Below, one piece after another: positions 12,834-19,029 of a stretch of DNA of 19,029 nucleotides. Source of the DNA: Propionibacterium sp. (lineage in GTDB: Bacteria; Actinomycetota; Actinomycetes; Propionibacteriales; Propionibacteriaceae); the NCBI GenBank assembly GCA_012837465.1, contig DURG01000397.1:1-19029 (forward strand). The letters are read 5' to 3'. Each line of letters opens with the position of its first letter. Position 1 is the stretch's first letter. A model generated the notes under the pieces. The model saw only the letters and a program-made list of their open reading frames with translations. It was not told the origin of the DNA and made no database searches. Made by a program: the position numbers and the translations under genes.

Positions 12834-14462
12834 ATGGCAAACCCCTCCGCCCCGCAGGCAGTGCTGACCGATTCCCTCACCAAGGTGACTCCCGGATGGG
12901 AGCCGGGCAGCGGGCCGCTGCAGCTGACCGGCTGGCGGGGCGAGACGGTCAGCTTCCAGGTGGCCTGGCTTCCCGAGTCGACCAGCCATGCCCGCCCGAC
13001 GCGCCCCATGCGGCTCCAGGTCAGCGGGCAGGCGCGCCGGTACGCGGTCGATCTCGTCCCGGTCCAGCTGCCGTGTTGGGAACGCCACGGAGACGGCTTC
13101 ATCGCCGACACCCCGGGCCTGCTGCCCGATGTGCTGCGCCCGCTCCCCGACGGTTCCGTGGCGCTCCAGACCACCCATGTGGGTTGGCACTGCGTGTGGG
13201 TCGACGTCACACTGCCGGCCGGCGACGTCGAGGTGCAGGTCTGGGCCGATGAGGAACTCATCCTTGACGAAACCGTCCCCGTCACCACCGTCGAACGGGA
13301 CCTGCCCGACCACGGCGTCGAGCACACCCAGTGGTTCCACGCCGACTGCCTGGCCACGCACTACGACGTCGAGACCTGGAGCGAGGAGCACTGGCGCGTC
13401 ATCGAAGGGCAGTTCCGCGCGGCCCGCGAAATGGGCGTGACGATGCTGCTCACCCCGGTGTGGACTCCCCCGCTGGACACGGCGGAGGGCACCTATCGTC
13501 GCACCACGCAACTGTTGGACATCACCTGCCAGGGAGACTCCTACCGCTTCGGCACGCGAAACCTCGATCGTTGGCTCGACCTCATGGCAGAGGCCGGCCT
13601 CAGCCAGGTGGAGGTGCCCCACCTGTTCACGCAGTGGGGTGCGCGTTCCACGCCTCGCTTGGAGGTCGTCGTCGACGGGAAGCCCCGGCTGCTCTTCGGG
13701 TGGGACACCCCCGCAACGGACCCCGCCTATCAGGCCTTCCTCGGGCAGCTGATCCCGTTCCTGAAGGACTACTTCGCCGCCCGGGTCGGCCTCGGGAACA
13801 CCGTGTTCCACATCTCCGACGAGCCCAACGAGGCGCACGTCGAGAGCTACCGCGCCGCCCGCGACTCCGTGCACGCGCTGCTCGACGGCTGCCGCATCCT
13901 CGACGCCCTCTCCCACCCCGAGTACGCCGAGTTGGTCGACGTCCCGGTCGTCGCCACGGACGCCGTCCGGGGTTTCCGCGACGTGGGCATCGAGCCCGAC
14001 TGGGTCTACTACTGCATCGCCCAGTCCTGGGACGTGTCGAACCGGTTCATCGCGCAGGAGTCGGTCCGCACCCGCGCCCTCGGCTGGCAGCTCTACAAGG
14101 CCGACGCCAAGGGCTTCCTCCACTGGGCGCTGAACTTCTACTCGAAGCAGCTGTCACTGGGGCCGGTCGACCCGTTCGCCGAGACCTCGGCGGGCGGCGG
14201 CTTCATCAGCGGAGACGCGTTCATCGTGTACCCGGCGCCAGACGGCACCACATGGCCGTCGCTGCGGCACCGCCTGATGCGCGACGCGTTCGACGACCTC
14301 GCCGCGGCCAAGGCCGCCGAGCAGGTCCTGGGCCGCGGGCGGGTCCTCGCGATCGTCGACCCGGACGGCGACCTCAACTACGACGCCGGCTGGATCCTAG
14401 GCGAGGAGTGGCTCGCTCGGCGACAGCGGCTCGACGAGGCCGTGGTCGCCGCCCTTTCCTGA
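12834..14462 (+). CDS. DUF4091 domain protein, putative glycoside hydrolase-like enzyme
   Basis: A 542-residue protein without signal peptide or membrane span, hence probably cytoplasmic. The N-terminal third (about 1-155) is beta-rich and includes LTGWRGETVSFQVAW (31-45). The middle is a TIM-barrel-like region, with EMGVTMLLTPVWTPP (199-213), VEVPHLFTQWG (259-269) and HISDEPNEAH (326-335), the last holding the acidic DEP triplet typical of this family. GWQLYKADAKGFLHWALNFY (417-436) is the DUF4091 hallmark. Enzymes of this group are thought to act on carbohydrates, but I cannot name a substrate. Start choice: the ATG at 12834 fits the leaderless promoter; GTG 12828 and ATG 12807 are alternatives. 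It is followed six to eighteen bases later by a HAD phosphatase and is divergent from trpD. Confidence 0.85.
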   Translation: MANPSAPQAVLTDSLTKVTPGWEPGSGPLQLTGWRGETVSFQVAWLPESTSHARPTRPMRLQVSGQARRYAVDLVPVQLPCWERHGDGFIADTPGLLPDVLRPLPDGSVALQTTHVGWHCVWVDVTLPAGDVEVQVWADEELILDETVPVTTVERDLPDHGVEHTQWFHADCLATHYDVETWSEEHWRVIEGQFRAAREMGVTMLLTPVWTPPLDTAEGTYRRTTQLLDITCQGDSYRFGTRNLDRWLDLMAEAGLSQVEVPHLFTQWGARSTPRLEVVVDGKPRLLFGWDTPATDPAYQAFLGQLIPFLKDYFAARVGLGNTVFHISDEPNEAHVESYRAARDSVHALLDGCRILDALSHPEYAELVDVPVVATDAVRGFRDVGIEPDWVYYCIAQSWDVSNRFIAQESVRTRALGWQLYKADAKGFLHWALNFYSKQLSLGPVDPFAETSAGGGFISGDAFIVYPAPDGTTWPSLRHRLMRDAFDDLAAAKAAEQVLGRGRVLAIVDPDGDLNYDAGWILGEEWLARRQRLDEAVVAALS

Positions 14463-14467
14463 CCGGA

Positions 14468-14473
14468 TATGGT
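14468..14473 (+). promoter_or_regulatory. TATGGT hexamer before the HAD phosphatase (possible leaderless -10)
   Basis: TATGGT ends seven bases before the ATG at 14481, the leaderless spacing also seen before the DUF4091 gene. It overlaps an alternative ATG at 14469. It could give the phosphatase its own transcript in addition to read-through from the upstream gene. Confidence 0.3.
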
Positions 14474-14480
14474 GCCAGCC

Positions 14481-15272
14481 ATGGTTGCTGTGATTGCCGT
14501 GGACATGGACGGGACCTTCCTGAGGCCCGACGACACCTACGACCGGGAGCGCTTCGGGCGCCTGCTCGCGACCATGCGGGAGCGCGGGATCCGCTTCGTG
14601 GTGGCCAGCGGCAACCAGTTGACGCAGTTGCGGTCCTTCTTCGAGGAGGGCGACGCCGACGGCTACGTGGCGGAGAACGGCCACCTCGTCGTCGAGGAGG
14701 GGCAGGCCGAACCGGTCTCCACCGCGGTGCTGCCGCACGACGAGGCCCAACTGGTCATCCGCTCGCTCACCGCGCTCGGCCACCCGTTCGTCATGAGCGG
14801 CACGGAGTGTGCCTACGTGCCCGCGACGGCCCCGGACTGGTTCGTGGACGGCATGCGCCGCTACTACCACCGCCTCGAACTGGCCGACGACCTCACCCAA
14901 CTCGACGTGGACGTGATGAAGTTCTCGATGATCACCGACGCCCCGGTCGAGGAGGTCGCCCGCCAGATCCGCGCCGAGATCGGCGACGTCCTCAACGTGG
15001 TCATCTCCGGGCCGCGCGACATGGACATGAACCAGCCCGACACCCACAAGGCCTACGGCCTGGGCCTCCTGCTGGACCGGTGGGGTGTCGACTGGAAGGA
15101 CGTCATCTCCTTCGGCGACGGCGGCAACGACGTGGAACTGCTGGCCGCCTCTGGCCGCGGCTATGCGCTTGAGGGCGCGCGCGACAGCCTCGTGGCGGTC
15201 GCCACGCACCGCGCCGGTAGCAACTCGGACGACGCCGTACTCGCCGTCCTCGAGGAGGTCCTGGCCGGCTAG
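14481..15272 (+). CDS. Cof-type HAD-IIB phosphatase
   Basis: A 263-residue cytoplasmic hydrolase of the Cof/HAD-IIB group, which removes phosphate from sugar phosphates and related small molecules. All four motifs are present: VDMDGTF (D8, D10), VVASGN (S43), K190 in THKAYGL, and FGDGGNDVELL (D213, D217), with a typical alpha/beta cap (about residues 85-190). Many relatives start with the same residue spacing (MxxxIAVDMDGT), which favours the ATG at 14481. ATG 14469 would add four residues but has no ribosome site. It lies just downstream of the DUF4091 gene and may be co-transcribed. Its TAG stop overlaps the hisH stop on the other strand within CTAG. Substrate not determinable. Confidence 0.9.
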   Translation: MVAVIAVDMDGTFLRPDDTYDRERFGRLLATMRERGIRFVVASGNQLTQLRSFFEEGDADGYVAENGHLVVEEGQAEPVSTAVLPHDEAQLVIRSLTALGHPFVMSGTECAYVPATAPDWFVDGMRRYYHRLELADDLTQLDVDVMKFSMITDAPVEEVARQIRAEIGDVLNVVISGPRDMDMNQPDTHKAYGLGLLLDRWGVDWKDVISFGDGGNDVELLAASGRGYALEGARDSLVAVATHRAGSNSDDAVLAVLEEVLAG

Positions 15273-15862
15273 CCCAGCCAGTTCGCGATCAGCTTGGCTC
15301 CCGCGGCGCCCGACTTCTCGGGATGGAACTGCGTGGAGGCGACGTGCCCCCGCTCCACCGCGGCGACGAACGTCGCGTCCTCGTGCCGGGCGGTGGTGAC
15401 CAGCGCGTCGCTCGGCCCCACGGCCGCGGCATAGCTGTGCACGAAGTAGAACCGCTCCCCCTCGATGCCCCTGAACAGGGCCGAGCCCTCCGGCGCCTGG
15501 ACGGTGTTCCAGCCCATGTGCGGCAACCGCTGCGCGTCGAGTGCGGTGACCTCGCCGTCGTGCAGGCCGATGCCCCGGCTACGGGTGCCGTGTTCGTGCC
15601 CGGCCGCGAAGAGGACCTGGTGGCCGACGCAGATGCCCAGCAGGGGGCGTTCGGCCAGCGCCCAGGCCCGGATGAGGTCGTCCCCGCCGACGCGCTCGAT
15701 GCCCGCCATGCAGGCCGCGAAGGCGCCGACGCCGGGGACGACGAGGCCGTCCTGGCGGAGCAGTTCCTCGTGGTCGGCGGACACGATGACCTCGGCCCCC
15801 GCGTCGCGGAACGCGCGGGCCGCCGAGTGCAGGTTGCCCGAGCCGTAGTCGAGCAGCCCCAC
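15269..15862 (-). CDS. hisH: HisH, glutaminase subunit of imidazole glycerol phosphate synthase
   Basis: HisH releases ammonia from glutamine and passes it to HisF for making imidazole glycerol phosphate. The protein has 197 residues from the GTG start, a normal size. It begins VGLLDYGSGNLHSA, has the oxyanion segment VVPGVGAF (41-48), the nucleophile Cys78 in GICVGHQVLF (76-85), and H180 and E182 in QFHPEKSG. The usual GICLGMQ reads GICVGHQ, a mild change. The start is eight bases after the hisB stop with no clear ribosome site, so coupling to hisB is likely. No in-frame ATG fits. It is the last gene of the hisDCBH run; its partner hisF is not in the window. Confidence 0.93.
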   Translation of the reverse strand: MGLLDYGSGNLHSAARAFRDAGAEVIVSADHEELLRQDGLVVPGVGAFAACMAGIERVGGDDLIRAWALAERPLLGICVGHQVLFAAGHEHGTRSRGIGLHDGEVTALDAQRLPHMGWNTVQAPEGSALFRGIEGERFYFVHSYAAAVGPSDALVTTARHEDATFVAAVERGHVASTQFHPEKSGAAGAKLIANWLG

Positions 15863-15870
15863 CCGCCGGA

Positions 15871-16479
15871 TCAGAGGGCGCCCTTCGTGCTCGGGATGCC
15901 CTGCTGGCGCGGATCGATCTCGACGGCGTCGCGCAGCGCGCGGGCCAGCGCCTTGAACTCGGCCTCGACGATGTGGTGGGGGTCGCGACCCGAGCGCAGC
16001 GTGAGGTGGAGGCACAGGCCCGCGTTGAGGGCCAGCGACTCGAAGAAGTGGTAGGTCATCGACCCGGCGTAGGGCACGCCGGAGCCGCCGATGAGGGCGT
16101 AGGCCTGGCCGTCGGGCTCGCCCTGGCAGGACACGTAGGGGCGGCCGGCCACGTCGACGACGACCTCGGCGACCGCCTCGTCGAGCGGGACGACGGCGGA
16201 CGCGTAGCGGCGGATGCCGGACTTGTCGCCCAGCGCCTCCTTCAGCGCCTGGCCGATGCAGATGGCGGTGTCCTCGATGGTGTGGTGGCCGTCGATGTGC
16301 AGGTCGCCCTCGGCCTTGATGGTGAGGTCGATCAGGGAGTGCTTCGACAGCGCGGTCAGCATGTGGTCGTAGAAGCCGACCCCGGTGTCGATCACGGACT
16401 TGCCGGTGCCGTCCAGGTTGAGCGTGACCTTGATCGTCGATTCGCTCGTGGTGCGTTCGACGGTGGCGGTGCGGGTCAT
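15871..16479 (-). CDS. hisB: HisB, imidazoleglycerol-phosphate dehydratase
   Basis: This 202-residue manganese enzyme removes water from imidazole glycerol phosphate in histidine synthesis. It is the stand-alone dehydratase form, without the phosphatase domain of E. coli HisB. Markers are TGVGFYDHM (32-40), the metal-binding HHTIED (65-70), FFESLALNAGL (145-155), and the second metal motif DPHHIVEAEFKALARA (166-181). The ATG overlaps the hisC stop in an ATGA junction. The upstream in-frame codons are a shadow of hisC. Confidence 0.96.
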   Translation of the reverse strand: MTRTATVERTTSESTIKVTLNLDGTGKSVIDTGVGFYDHMLTALSKHSLIDLTIKAEGDLHIDGHHTIEDTAICIGQALKEALGDKSGIRRYASAVVPLDEAVAEVVVDVAGRPYVSCQGEPDGQAYALIGGSGVPYAGSMTYHFFESLALNAGLCLHLTLRSGRDPHHIVEAEFKALARALRDAVEIDPRQQGIPSTKGAL

Positions 16480-17558
16480 GGGTGCCTTTCGGGGTCGAGG
16501 TCGGTGAGGGCCTCCTTGAGCGTGGCCATCTCCTCGGGGGTGCCGGCGGAGACGCGCAGGAAGCCGGCGGGGCCGGTCTCCCTGATCAGGATGCCGCGGT
16601 CGAGCAGTTGCTGCCAGACCTGGTGGCGATCGGGGAAGCGCCCGATCAGCGAGAAGTTGGCCTCGGAGTCGATGACCGCATAGCCGTTGCCGCGGGCCCA
16701 CTCCTCGAAGCCGCGGGCCTCGGCGGTGAGCGCGCGCACCTGCGCGAGCAACTCGTCGGCGTGGGCCAGGGCGACGCGCGCGACGGCCTGCGTCTGCGCG
16801 CTGAGGTGGTACGGGAGGCGCACGATGCGGCAGGCGTCGACGATGGCGGACGCGGCGGCGAGGTAGCCGAGGCGTCCCCCGGCCAGGGCGAAGGCCTTGC
16901 TCATGGTGCGGGAGACGACCAGGCGCGGGTGCTTGTCGATGAGGTCGAGGGCGCTGGGGCGGCTGGAGAACTCCTGGTACGCCTCATCGGCCACCACGAT
17001 GGCGTCGGTGTTGGCGCACACCTGGTCGAAGACCTCGAGCGGCACGGTGGTGCCAGTGGGGTTGTTCGGCGTGGTGATGAGCACGACGGTGGGCCGGTGC
17101 TCGGCGATGGCCTCGAGGATGAGCGGCGCGTCGAGGGTGTGGTCGGCGTGTCGGGGCACGGTGACGTACTCGGTGCAGGTGTTGCGCGCGTACTCCGGGT
17201 ACATCGAGTAGGTGGGGGTGAACGTGAGCACCTTCCGGCCGGGGCCGCCGAAGGCGGTGAGCAGGTGACTCATGATCTCGTTGGATCCGTTCGCTGCCCA
17301 GATGCGGTCCGCCGTCAAGCCGTGTCCGAGATAGTTCGCAAGCGCCTCTCGCAGGGCGGTGGCCTCACGGTCCGGGTAGCGGTTCAGCGACCCCGCCGCG
17401 TCGACGATGGCCGCGGCCATCTCCTCGCGGATGGCGGGCGCCGGCGGGTATGGGTTCTCGTTGACGTTGAGCACGACCGGCACGTCGAGTTGAGGGGCGC
17501 CGTAGGGCTCCTCCCCCACCAGATCGGCGCGCAGGGGCAGGTCGTCGAGCGTGATCAC
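16476..17558 (-). CDS. hisC: HisC, histidinol-phosphate aminotransferase
   Basis: A 360-residue class I/II aminotransferase using PLP that converts imidazole acetol phosphate to histidinol phosphate with glutamate. Markers are NVNENPYPP (31-39), SLNRYPD (57-63), ANGSNEI (89-95), TPNNPTGT (163-170), DEAYQEF (191-197), and the PLP lysine K221 in SRTMSKAFALAGGRLGYL. The GTG start sits inside the hisD stop (GTGA) and has GGAGG five bases upstream (17564-17568 on the plus strand), so this start is well supported. Family members in actinobacteria sometimes accept aromatic keto acids, but nothing here shows that. Confidence 0.96.
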   Translation of the reverse strand: MITLDDLPLRADLVGEEPYGAPQLDVPVVLNVNENPYPPAPAIREEMAAAIVDAAGSLNRYPDREATALREALANYLGHGLTADRIWAANGSNEIMSHLLTAFGGPGRKVLTFTPTYSMYPEYARNTCTEYVTVPRHADHTLDAPLILEAIAEHRPTVVLITTPNNPTGTTVPLEVFDQVCANTDAIVVADEAYQEFSSRPSALDLIDKHPRLVVSRTMSKAFALAGGRLGYLAAASAIVDACRIVRLPYHLSAQTQAVARVALAHADELLAQVRALTAEARGFEEWARGNGYAVIDSEANFSLIGRFPDRHQVWQQLLDRGILIRETGPAGFLRVSAGTPEEMATLKEALTDLDPERHP

Positions 17559-18856
17559 TGGGGCCTCCGCACCGTGATGGCGGCGGCGTGGCCGGGGAGG
17601 TCCTCCGCGAGGGCGAACCTCTCGACGCCGTCGGCGATCGCCATGAGCGCGTCCTCGGTGTAGCCGATGACGTGGACGGTGCGCATGAAGGAGCGCACGT
17701 TGAGGCCCGACGAGTGGCAGGCGCAGCCTGCCGTGGGCAGCACGTGGGTGGAGCCGGCGGAGTAGTCGCCGAGGGAGACCGGGGCGTAGTCGCCCACGAA
17801 GATGGCGCCGGCATTGCGGATGCGTGCGGCGATGGCCTCGGCGCCCGCCGTCTGGATCTCGAGGTGTTCGGCCGCATAGGCGTCGGCGACGGCCACGGCC
17901 TGGTCGAGGTCGCGGACGAGCACGATCGCCGACTGCTCGCCGGTCAGCGCGGTGCGGATGCGTTCCTGGTGCTTCTGGGCGCCCACCTGCGCCTCGACCT
18001 CGGCCTGCACGGCTTCGGCAAGCTCGTTCGACGGCGTGATCAGCACGGAGGCGGCCAGCGGGTCGTGCTCGGCCTGGGAGATGAGGTCCGCCGCGACATA
18101 GGCGGGCCTGGCGGTGTCGTCGGCGATGATCGCGATCTCGGTGGGGCCGGCCTCGGAGTCGATCCCGACGAGCCCGCGGCACAGGCGCTTGGCAGCCACG
18201 ACGTAGATGTTGCCCGGGCCGGTGACCAGCGAGACGGGCTCGCACAGCCCCTCGGCGCCATGGGCGAACATCGCGATCGCCTGGGCGCCACCGACGGCGT
18301 AGACCTCGTCGACCCCGAGGATGTGGCACAGCGCCAGGATGTTGGGGTGCGGCAGCCCACCGAACTCCTTCTGGGGTGGCGAGGCCACGGCGATCGACGG
18401 CACCCCTGCCACCTGGGCGGGCACCACGTTCATGACCACCGACGAGGCCAGGGGGGCCAGGCCGCCGGGCACGTAGAGGCCGACGCGCTCGACGGGGATG
18501 TTGCGCAGGCCGACGCGTGCCCCGTCGGCGAGGACGGCGGGCGACGGGTTGTCGTCGAGTTCGAGGGTCTCGGCCACCGTGCGGCGTCGCTCGATGGCCA
18601 CGGCGAACGCCTCGGCGAGGTGCGGATCCAGTTGCTCGCGGGCCTTGGCCAACTCCTCTGCTGACACGCGCAGGGATTCGGGGACGACGCCGTCGAAGCG
18701 CTCGGAGTACTCGCGCAGGGCCGCCTCGCCGCGCGCGGCCACGTCGTCGACGATCGGGCGGACCACCTCGACGGCGGCCTCCACGTCGAACGACCCGCGG
18801 GGCAGCATCGAGCGGTAGGGACCATCGACCCCGGTGAAATCAAGATTGCGCAGCAC
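17555..18856 (-). CDS. hisD: HisD, histidinol dehydrogenase
   Basis: This zinc- and NAD-dependent enzyme oxidises histidinol to histidine in two steps. The protein has 433 residues, the usual length. Key residues are present in their normal order: VGLYVPGG (125-132), TGPGNIYV (212-219), Q261 and H264 in ISQAEHDP, the catalytic E330-H331 in AAEHLEIQT, D364 in SLGDYSAGSTH, and zinc-ligand H423 in PGHAAAI. The GTG start is preceded by TAGGATGGG, which can serve as ribosome site or as a -10 for a leaderless message. It is the first recognisable his gene of the hisDCBH cluster, eleven bases after the stop of an unrecognised membrane protein. Confidence 0.96.
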   Translation of the reverse strand: MLRNLDFTGVDGPYRSMLPRGSFDVEAAVEVVRPIVDDVAARGEAALREYSERFDGVVPESLRVSAEELAKAREQLDPHLAEAFAVAIERRRTVAETLELDDNPSPAVLADGARVGLRNIPVERVGLYVPGGLAPLASSVVMNVVPAQVAGVPSIAVASPPQKEFGGLPHPNILALCHILGVDEVYAVGGAQAIAMFAHGAEGLCEPVSLVTGPGNIYVVAAKRLCRGLVGIDSEAGPTEIAIIADDTARPAYVAADLISQAEHDPLAASVLITPSNELAEAVQAEVEAQVGAQKHQERIRTALTGEQSAIVLVRDLDQAVAVADAYAAEHLEIQTAGAEAIAARIRNAGAIFVGDYAPVSLGDYSAGSTHVLPTAGCACHSSGLNVRSFMRTVHVIGYTEDALMAIADGVERFALAEDLPGHAAAITVRRPQ

Positions 18857-18864
18857 GATGACCC

Positions 18865-18870
18865 ATCCTA
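18865..18870 (-). promoter_or_regulatory. TAGGAT hexamer before hisD (leaderless -10 or ribosome site)
   Basis: The minus strand reads TAGGAT, ending eight bases before the hisD GTG; its TAG is the stop codon of the upstream membrane protein gene. It matches the actinobacterial -10 pattern placed for a leaderless his transcript, but AGGATGGG could also pair with 16S rRNA. No -35 is evident. Confidence 0.35.
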
Positions 18871-19029
18871 GTGGGTGGACTCGGGCTCCTCGATCTCCTG
18901 CTCATCGGCCGGCTCCGGCCAGAAGGCCGCCAGCAGCATCACCGGCGTGATCGCCAGGAACGGTGCCACCATGAGCGCGGCCATCGAGCGCAGGGACAGG
19001 TCGACCGCGACCACGTCGCCGGGCGTGGC
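18868..19029 (-). CDS. C-terminal fragment of an unrecognised membrane protein
   Basis: The last 53 codons of a gene that enters from the right edge. The fragment has one hydrophobic segment (from MAALMVAPFL to MLLAAFW) followed by a short acidic tail (PEPADEQEIEEPESTH), which looks like a final transmembrane helix with a cytoplasmic end. I do not recognise the family. It is co-directional with hisD and ends eleven bases before it. The reading is supported by in-frame continuity to a TAG and by the amphipathic pattern, not by homology. Confidence 0.55.
   Translation of the reverse strand, partial: ATPGDVVAVDLSLRSMAALMVAPFLAITPVMLLAAFWPEPADEQEIEEPESTH

Noticed and set aside
12735..14123. Upstream extension of the trpD frame opposite the DUF4091 gene, which would add about 460 residues
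   Set aside because: The extension is antisense to a motif-bearing gene and shadow-like, and the RAM domain starts exactly at an ATG with GGAGG.
13331..15172. Plus-strand open frame of about 613 codons in another frame through DUF4091 and the HAD gene
   Set aside because: Arg/Pro/His-rich shadow of two well-supported genes read in the correct frames.
17559..17568. Near-identical start context GGAGGCCCC(A/G)(G/A)TGATCAC at hisC and trpD suggesting shared control
   Set aside because: Explained by two good ribosome sites and the coincidence of Ile-Thr as the next two residues; too short to claim a shared regulatory site.
1..19029. Mobile elements, CRISPR arrays, RNA genes or phage-like modules
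   Set aside because: No terminal inverted repeats, direct-repeat arrays, transposase or integrase motifs, or tRNA-like folds were found by reading; the density of housekeeping genes leaves no room for them.

Overview
The window is G+C-rich chromosomal DNA (about two-thirds G+C by eye) from an actinomycete-type bacterium. The order yebC-ruvC-ruvA-ruvB-yajC-secD, a PriA-type HisA and the frequent GTG starts all fit Actinomycetota. A Propionibacteriales-like host is my best guess from overall protein feel, but it is not proven. The window is densely coding, with no gene-free stretch above 100 bases. I saw no tRNA, rRNA, CRISPR array, insertion sequence or prophage.

Layout, in direction of transcription. 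(1) 19029-15269, minus strand: the tail of an unrecognised membrane protein, then hisD-hisC-hisB-hisH, tightly packed with 4-base overlaps. (2) 12834-15272, plus strand: a DUF4091 glycosidase-like protein and a Cof-type HAD phosphatase. The HAD gene and hisH converge and share a CTAG that holds both stop codons. (3) 12734-9264, minus strand, starting from a 99-base divergent intergenic region: trpD-trpC-trpF-hisA. (4) 9271-4610: a three-gene accessory block joined to hisA by an 8-base overlap. It encodes a fatty acyl-CoA reductase-like SDR fused to a HAD-IB phosphatase, a LarA/DUF2088-like protein, and a PlsC-like acyltransferase that lacks the catalytic histidine. A tandem GNAT acetyltransferase follows. 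(5) 3588-1: yebC-ruvCAB (Holliday junction processing), then yajC and the start of secD (Sec translocase accessory subunits).

The main novelty candidate is the trpD gene. One uninterrupted frame encodes an N-terminal Lrp/AsnC-type ligand-binding (RAM) domain of about 80 residues followed by a full-length anthranilate phosphoribosyltransferase. This suggests an amino-acid-responsive enzyme at the first committed step after anthranilate. The whole trpDCF block is divergent, with a short TrpC and a TrpF lacking the usual SPR arginine; from memory it looks closer to archaeal-type sequences. It sits next to a PriA-like HisA in which the conserved substrate-side Arg19 is Gln. PriA normally replaces TrpF in actinomycetes, so the pairing raises a question about who does which isomerisation.

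The second candidate is the reductase-phosphatase / LarA-like / pseudo-acyltransferase block, which looks like an uncharacterised lipid pathway. A third observation is that five genes carry a TANNNT hexamer 6-8 bases before the start codon, the pattern expected of leaderless actinobacterial transcripts.
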